Shown here: in pieces, positions 6,001-8,263 of the stretch | Position numbering within the stretch: position 1 is the first letter of the stretch | Layout: the number at the start of each line of letters is the position of its first letter | Assembly: GCA_035252155.1 (NCBI GenBank) | Contig: DATFDL010000321.1 | Coordinates: 1 to 8,263, forward strand | Origin: JAICLL01 sp035252155 | GTDB taxonomy: Bacteria > Planctomycetota > Planctomycetia > Pirellulales > JAICIG01 | Direction of reading: 5' to 3' | Length of the DNA stretch: 8,263 nt | The notes under the pieces: model-generated | Databases searched by the model: none | The model's input: only the letters and a program-made list of their open reading frames with translations | Told to the model about the DNA's origin: nothing | Made by a program: the position numbers and the translations under genes

Positions 6001-8263
6001 GCTTCTTGCCGAAGCCCGAATCGAGCGGCACAGCCACCAATGCGCCGACGCTCACGTTCCATGCATGGGACCAGACCTACGATCTGCTCACCGGCAAGAT
6101 CGACGCGGCCTCGACCTCGACGCCCTCGACGATCGACCTGACGAATCTGGCCAGCGATACCAGCGGTTCGTCGCCGTTCAGCACCGCCACGGCCACCGCG
6201 AGCCTGAACGTCACCCCCGACAACGATGCGCCGACGCTAAAGGCTGCGACGTATGCTCTGCCCTCGCTGCCCGAAGACGCCGGCAGCGGCACACCCGGCG
6301 AAGCAGCCGACCCCGGTCTTGCGATTTCGGCAGCGGCAGGGCTGGCGGGCGACATCACGCTCAAGGCCGAAGGCGCCAAGCTGGGCATCGCGCTGACCGG
6401 CATCACGCAGACGGCCAACGGCAGTTGGCAAGTCTCGTTCGACGGCGGCAAGACCTGGGCCTTGACGCTCGACCCGGCCACGCTGGGCCTGACCAAGGCG
6501 CTGTTGTTGGATGGCAGCGACTGGCTGCGGTTCTTGCCGAATCAGGAGTTCAGCGGCACCGCGGCGGCCGGCACCGCGCCCAGCCTGACGTTCTACGCCT
6601 GGGACCAGACCTATGACGCCCTGACCGGCGGCTTCGATGCGGCCTCGACCGCGACGAAGCTCAGCACTGTCGATCTCACCGGCGTGGCCGCCGACACCAG
6701 CGGCTCGCTGCCCTTCAGCTCGGCAGCGGCCACCGCCACGATGGACATCATCGCCGACAACGACGCGCCCACGCTCTCGACCACGGCGATTACGCTAACG
6801 CCCATTCCCGAAGACGCCGGCAGCCTGCTGCCCGCCGAAGCGCCCGATCCCGGCTTCCAGATTTCGGCGCTCACCGCGCCCACCGCCACCACGGCGGCCG
6901 GTTTCGGCAGCTACATCACGCTCAACGCGGCCGACGCCAAGCTGGGCATCGCGGTGACTGGCGTCACGCAGACCTCTGGTGGCCAGTGGCAAGTTTCATT
7001 CAACGGCGGGTTGACGTGGCCGGTCACCATCGACCCGACGACTGACCGAACCAAGGCGCTGCTCTTGGACGGCAGCGATTACATTCGGTTCTTACCCAAT
7101 AAAGAGTTCAACGGCACGGCGTTGAAGGGCACCGCGCCGACGATTTCGTTCGTCGCTTGGGACCAGACCTACGACGCCGGCACCAAGATGGCCGACGTGC
7201 AAGACACCACGGTCAACCTGAACGTGACGGGCACCGGCGGCAGCACGCCCTTTAGCACGGCGACTGCGGTGGCCAGCATGGACGTCACGCCCGACAACGA
7301 TGCCCCGGTGCTCACGCAGACCGCGATCACGCTGACACCCATTCCCGAGGACGCCGGCAGCGGCGGCGCCGAAGCCAAGGACTCAGGTTTCTTGATTTCG
7401 GCGCTCACCAGCCCCACGGCGACCACAGCCAATGGTTTTGGCAGCTACATCACGCTCAAAGCCGAGGGTGCAAAGTTGGGCATCGCGGTGACCGGCGTGA
7501 CGCAAACGGCCAACGGCAGTTGGCAGGTATCGTTCGACGGCGGCGCGAGCTGGCCGTTGACGATCGCTTCGACTACCAGCGTCGCCAACGCGCTGTTGCT
7601 CGACGGCAACGATAAGATCCGCTTCCTGCCGAACCAGGAGTTCAGTGCCACCGGCGCCAGTGCGCCCACCTTGTCGTTCGTCGCTTGGGATGAAACCTAC
7701 GACACGATCACCAAGACGGTCGATCTGCCTTCGACTGCCTCGCAAACGATCACGGTCAATCTGACCTCGGCCGTGAACGACACCAGCGGCTCGCTGCCAT
7801 TCAGCTCGGCCACGGCTACGGCGACGCTGGCCGTGAATCCCGACAACGACGCGCCTGTGTTGGCTTCGCAGAATGTCGCGTTGGCCTCCATTCCCGAGGA
7901 CGCGGGCAGCGGGCTGCCGGGCGAGGCGGCCGACCCCGGCTTCCAGATTTCGTCGGCCACCGCCGGGGTCGCCAGCGATATCACGCTCAAGGCCGAAGGC
8001 GCCAAGTTGGGCATCGCCGTCACCGGCCTCACGCAGACCGCCAACGGCAGTTGGCAGGTATCGTTCAATGGCGGCGTGAACTGGACCACGATCACGTCGT
8101 CGCAGGTCGGCCTGACCAAGGCACTGCTCTTGGACGGCAGCGATTTCCTGCGGTTCCTGCCCAATAAAGAGTGGAGCGGCACGGGCGCCAACGCGCCGTC
8201 GCTGACGTTCTACGCTTGGGACCAAACCTACGACATCATCACCGGCAAGATCGACTCGGCCTC
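1..8263 (+). CDS. Giant multidomain repeat protein, probable secreted or surface adhesin (partial at both ends)
   Basis: A single frame (first complete codon at bases 3-5) stays open to the window end, giving at least 2,753 residues. In order it encodes a Calx-beta/Ig-like sandwich (residues about 49-156), a right-handed parallel beta-helix (165-428), an Ig-like module with an apparent inserted domain (429-682), two cadherin-like domains (683-839, 840-999) and ten units of a repeat of about 180 residues (1000 onward, the last incomplete). I saw no cysteine codon, and Asp, Thr, Ala, Gly and Ser dominate, as in large extracellular bacterial adhesins. The ATG at base 3 has no room for a ribosome binding site and is not followed by a signal peptide, so it is probably an internal Met and the gene starts upstream. 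No enzyme motif, anchor or dockerin is visible. The domain order resembles giant planctomycete surface proteins (recalled). A role in adhesion or as an extracellular scaffold is inferred. The continuous frame is certain; the function is not. Confidence 0.93.
147..470 (+). other. Calx-beta/Ig-like beta-sandwich domain within the giant CDS
   Basis: Residues about 49-156. The segment opens with 'ALSLSIPNVTMIPG', continues with 'GTVTRNTPTTYPLTVTLAS' and then 'ITIPAGVASATFTITAVD', and closes with alternating Ala/Ser/Val strands. A 'GTVTRN...LTVTL' pair followed by 'IPAG.ASATFTI.AVD' is the usual signature of a Calx-beta-like or related Ig-fold domain in long bacterial surface proteins. Such domains are often tandem, so further copies may lie upstream. 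The calcium-binding acidic residues of true Calx-beta domains are not obvious. Assignment is by motif recall. Confidence 0.6.
495..1286 (+). other. Right-handed parallel beta-helix domain within the giant CDS
   Basis: Residues about 165-428. Successive rungs carry Asn-ladder turns: 'VVIINNLIYGVGGSGIRF', 'RIVNNTIYGGDSQAGIGI', 'PTMLNNLLVNLSAGVLVDA' and 'AVLGENLFQND'. The helix is preceded by 'PRPQGELIVYANQI', and is followed by 'FINPSTDPSKANFYLQPNSQ' with 'AIDSSI', a common beta-helix exit ('F.L...S.AIDs'). It ends with 'YDLFGQLRVDDP' and 'FIDRGAVE', like the final segment of beta-helix proteins, where '.D.G..E' closes the domain. Many such helices bind or cleave polysaccharides, but I see no catalytic Asp/His/Lys cluster, so a structural or carbohydrate-binding role is more likely. 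I recall this exact block order from large planctomycete proteins. Confidence 0.72.
1287..2048 (+). other. Bacterial Ig-like (Big/SbsA-like) module, apparently split by an inserted domain
   Basis: Residues about 429-682. The first half has 'HTGPTAVLLAPVDNN', 'IVLLRGQNLSEFTIQLNDG' and 'GSGIDDSTV'. The second half has 'LREDGKLLKPGVDYTFAYD', 'IIRLISASGVWPNGHQYDI' and 'IMDRAGNALQANAADGYT'. In Ig-like modules of this type, 'GIDDSTV' is normally followed closely by 'V.L..DG..L..G.DYTF.Y' and later by a strand with 'I.D.AGN.L..N..DG.T.F'. All of these parts are present and in order, but the first two are pushed apart by about 110 residues (see the insert at 1500-1760). The role is structural, as a spacer between the beta-helix and the repeat region. 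Confidence 0.62.
1500..1760 (+). other. Domain apparently inserted into the Ig-like module
   Basis: Residues about 500-586. The segment runs 'SMGVGGQTITVIFNGVTRTF', then 'EFTDSALPAGDPNTPIIVNG', 'PDNAATLAAKAVATIDGG' and 'VATAIGTRIRFAVG'. A strand 'GGQTITV..NGVT.TFEF', then a short Pro/Gly stretch and a helix-like 'NAATLAAKAVATI', is a pattern I recall as a free-standing small domain ('DGQTF.V.DG...TFEFD...A..IA.A..AIN') in large planctomycete proteins. Its position between 'GIDDSTV' and 'LREDGKLL' suggests insertion into a surface loop of the Ig fold. Boundaries are approximate. Confidence 0.5.
2049..2519 (+). other. Cadherin-like / tandem-95-type beta-sandwich domain 1
   Basis: Residues about 683-839. 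It starts at 'ANLTNTPPVINAP', has the typical 'TFSNALGDPITVLDVDSAGG' entry, then 'ETVTLSSNQGTFTVANINGV', 'GTGTLIITGPLGD', 'IDTALDGLVFTPNLNF', 'AVITIDANDNGES' and an exit 'ATILVPVIAVNDPP'. The 'I.V.DVD....VTLS...GT' start, 'I..AL.GL.FTP...F' middle and 'V..VND.P' junction are the recurring pattern of cadherin-like and VCBS-like repeats in giant bacterial adhesins. The Asp-rich ends may bind calcium (family knowledge; not shown here). The preceding linker acts as the spacer after the Ig-like module. Confidence 0.66.
2520..2999 (+). other. Cadherin-like / tandem-95-type beta-sandwich domain 2
   Basis: Residues about 840-999. It has 'ITTPEDDPLVFGAAAPADG', 'AGAITVSDPDLSVGG', 'EETVTLSSAAAGNLGLTTA', 'TTLDFTGTLQAINQALAGL', 'TFTESREIAGSVTITFTTND' and an exit 'TATVFVNVVQDNDAP'. 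The 'TPEDDPLVF' entry, 'TGTL..IN.AL.GLTFT' core and 'V.V.Q.NDAP' exit match the domain before it more closely than the array after it. It is about 160 residues and hands over directly to the first array unit at the shared 'DNDAP' junction, so it may represent the ancestral type of module next to which the array formed. Confidence 0.64.
3000..3560 (+). repeat. Array unit R1 (187 residues)
   Basis: This is the longest unit. It differs from later ones in its 'SSVLAMLQSATG' stretch and a long loop 'QNVSTYPDGSAGGAWQFSLD'. It then has 'ALLLDGADLVRFLPNPEFSG', 'NAWDQTYDLTTGGVD' and 'TVDLTKRGTGLSWPFS'. It groups with R2 and R3, which share the 'ML' stretch after the EDxG motif and the 'VDLTK' ending. 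Confidence 0.88.
3561..4103 (+). repeat. Array unit R2 (181 residues)
   Basis: R1-R3 group. It contains 'VHEDAGTGEPGEPTDPG', 'VQFMLTSQGANAPAAG', 'GTWSYSLDGGKTWNNFPTLS', 'ALLLDQNDWVRFLPKPELSG' and 'GWDETYDLFYHQADTHGS'. It has Gln-Asn instead of Gly-x in the ALLLD block and Glu rather than Gln in the WD-TYD block. Confidence 0.87.
4104..4646 (+). repeat. Array unit R3 (181 residues)
   Basis: R1-R3 group. It is the most divergent at the Trp strand, where the usual 'SLDGG.TW' is replaced by 'WQYFNATTKQWVNFP'. The junction is 'PDNDFP' rather than 'PDNDAP'. It ends 'TTVDLTKRQGGVGSWPFS', matching R1 more closely than R2. Confidence 0.86.
4647..5186 (+). repeat. Array unit R4 (180 residues)
   Basis: First unit of the R4-R6 group, with 'AAIPEDAGSGFPGEASDNG', 'FQISASTSSPAKTTDGLAS', 'AADAKLGIAVTGATGTSIGT' and 'FHAWDQTYDLLTGKIDAAST'. 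The Trp strand is 'WEYSLDDKSWVAFPTV'. The 'AADAKLGIAVTG' block is shared with R8 rather than with its neighbours R5 and R6. Confidence 0.88.
5187..5699 (+). repeat. Array unit R5 (171 residues, shortest complete unit)
   Basis: R4-R6 group. It differs from R6 mainly by scattered substitutions. Two exact DNA matches to R6 are 5367-5398 (32 bases, to 5886-5917) and 5425-5459 (35 bases, to 5944-5978). 'EDAGSGGKEATDPGFQIS' lacks the 'PGE' seen in R4 and R6. The shortness comes from the stretch between 'FQIS' and 'ITLNAEGAKLG'. Confidence 0.9.
5700..6218 (+). repeat. Array unit R6 (173 residues)
   Basis: R4-R6 group and the closest relative of R5: 'LNAEGAKLGVAITGATGSAI', 'GAWQYSLDGTTWIAFPAVST' and 'FHAWDQTYDLLTGKIDAAST' are shared almost completely. 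The head 'GFPGEAADPGFQISS' is instead closest to R10 ('GLPGEAADPGFQISS'), which hints at exchange between units. Confidence 0.9.
6219..6755 (+). repeat. Array unit R7 (179 residues)
   Basis: First unit of the R7-R10 group, marked by 'ITQTANGSWQVSFDGG' in place of the 'GATG' plus 'YSLDG' of R4-R6. It keeps an R4-R6-like tail, 'FYAWDQTYDALTGGFDAAST', so it looks like a transition between groups. Confidence 0.88.
6756..7292 (+). repeat. Array unit R8 (179 residues)
   Basis: R7-R10 group. The head 'ISALTAPTATTAAGFGSYIT' is shared with R9 only. The Trp strand is 'GGQWQVSFNGGLTWPVTI'. The WD-TYD block is followed by 'AGTKMADVQDTTVNLNVTGTG', unlike any neighbour. The tail before the next junction is 'STPFSTATAVASMDVTP'. 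Confidence 0.87.
7293..7841 (+). repeat. Array unit R9 (183 residues)
   Basis: R7-R10 group. It is paired with R8 in the first half ('ISALTSPTATTANGFGSYIT') and with R7 and R10 in 'TLKAEGAKLGIAVTG' and 'TQTANGSWQVSF'. The block is 'VAWDETYDTITKTVD', with Glu instead of Gln, followed by 'TITVNLTSAVNDTSGSLPFS'. Confidence 0.88.
7842..8263 (+). repeat. Array unit R10 (cut by the window end)
   Basis: About 140 residues are visible, through 'FYAWDQTYDIITGKIDSAS'. The 'PFS' block and the next junction lie outside. R7-R10 group: 'TLKAEGAKLGIAVTGLTQTA' then 'NGSWQVSFNGGVNWTTI'. With R9 it shares an exact DNA run across the Trp strand. No sign of array decay or of a C-terminal domain is seen, so more units probably follow. 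Confidence 0.86.

Larger units (their letters stand above)
3000..8263 (+). repeat. Tandem array of about 180-residue beta-rich repeats (nine complete, one partial)
   Basis: Units begin at codons for the 'DND' junction at 3000, 3561, 4104, 4647, 5187, 5700, 6219, 6756, 7293 and 7842, giving 187, 181, 181, 180, 171, 173, 179, 179 and 183 residues and then a cut unit. Every complete unit has, in order, 'EDxG', a Trp strand such as 'WQYSLDG' or 'WQVSFDG', 'ALLLDGxDxxRFLP', 'xWDQTYD' or 'xWDETYD', and 'PFS' before the next junction. In R5 these fall at residues 19-24, 69-75, 89-102, 120-126 and 157-159 of the unit. All unit lengths are multiples of three, so the frame is preserved. I recall similar 'RF.P...AWDQT' repeats next to cadherin-like domains in large secreted bacterial proteins but cannot name a curated family. 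The array probably forms an extended fibre (inference). Confidence 0.92.

Noticed and set aside
4877..6616. 579-codon open frame on the + strand in another phase
   Set aside because: It is a shifted reading of R4-R7, with a His/Arg/Asp/Gln-rich peptide repeating in step with the real repeats. The conserved motifs are all in the other frame.
7383..8225. 280-codon minus-strand open frame
   Set aside because: It is antisense to R9-R10. Its internal repetition mirrors the + strand units and adds no independent evidence of coding.
3000..8263. CRISPR array or mobile-element repeats
   Set aside because: The period is about 510-560 bases, the units are coding throughout and they diverge by substitution. 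There are no short identical repeats with unrelated spacers, no inverted termini and no transposase.
3000..8263. RTX calcium-binding nonapeptides (GGxGxDxxx)
   Set aside because: No tandem GGxGxD series is seen in the frame. The Gly/Asp-rich parts are the linker and the 'SLDGG' turn of the units.
3000..8263. Diversity-generating retroelement variable region
   Set aside because: Differences between units are spread over all base types and mostly at third positions. No adenine-specific pattern, template repeat or reverse transcriptase is visible.
1..8263. Promoters, riboswitches and terminators inside the window
   Set aside because: The whole window is one reading frame. I saw no convincing -10/-35 pair, nor a GC stem followed by a T-run.

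Overview
The window lies entirely inside one very large protein-coding gene on the + strand. The reading frame that starts at base 3 has no stop codon through base 8263. It gives at least 2,753 residues, and neither the true start nor the stop is in view. There is no intergenic DNA, RNA gene, mobile element, CRISPR array, promoter or terminator that I can support.

DNA of roughly 60-65% G+C by eye, with strong C/G preference at third codon positions, fits a high-GC bacterium. The first third has a domain order I recall from giant secreted or surface proteins of Planctomycetota (Pirellula/Rhodopirellula-type): a parallel beta-helix with 'NNTIYGG' turns, a 'GQLRVDDP...DRGAVE' closing segment, then an Ig-like module with 'GSGIDDSTV' and 'DYTFAYD...GVWP'. 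A Pirellulales-like planctomycete is my best guess; this is recall, not a database result.

Layout, with residue 1 as the codon at bases 3-5: a linker (3-146); a Calx-beta/Ig-like beta-sandwich (147-470); a right-handed beta-helix (495-1286); an Ig-like module that appears to carry an inserted second domain (1287-2048, insert about 1500-1760); two cadherin-like/tandem-95-type domains (2049-2519 and 2520-2999); and a tandem array of about 180-residue repeats filling 3000-8263. The array has nine complete units (187, 181, 181, 180, 171, 173, 179, 179 and 183 residues) and a tenth cut by the window end.

Each unit starts at a 'DNDAP'-type junction. It then has an EDxG motif, a 'W-x-[YVF]-[SF]' strand, an 'ALLLDxxDxxRFLP' block, an 'xWD[QE]TYD' block and, in complete units, a 'PFS' block before the next junction. 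The units fall into three position-ordered groups (R1-R3, R4-R6, R7-R10), and R5 and R6 are close at the DNA level. This indicates growth by successive tandem duplication.

No cysteine codon was seen in the frame, and the repeats look acidic. Together with the all-beta modules this suggests an extracellular fibre, adhesin or cell-surface stalk, but no catalytic site, signal peptide, anchor or dockerin is visible, so the function is inferred from architecture only.
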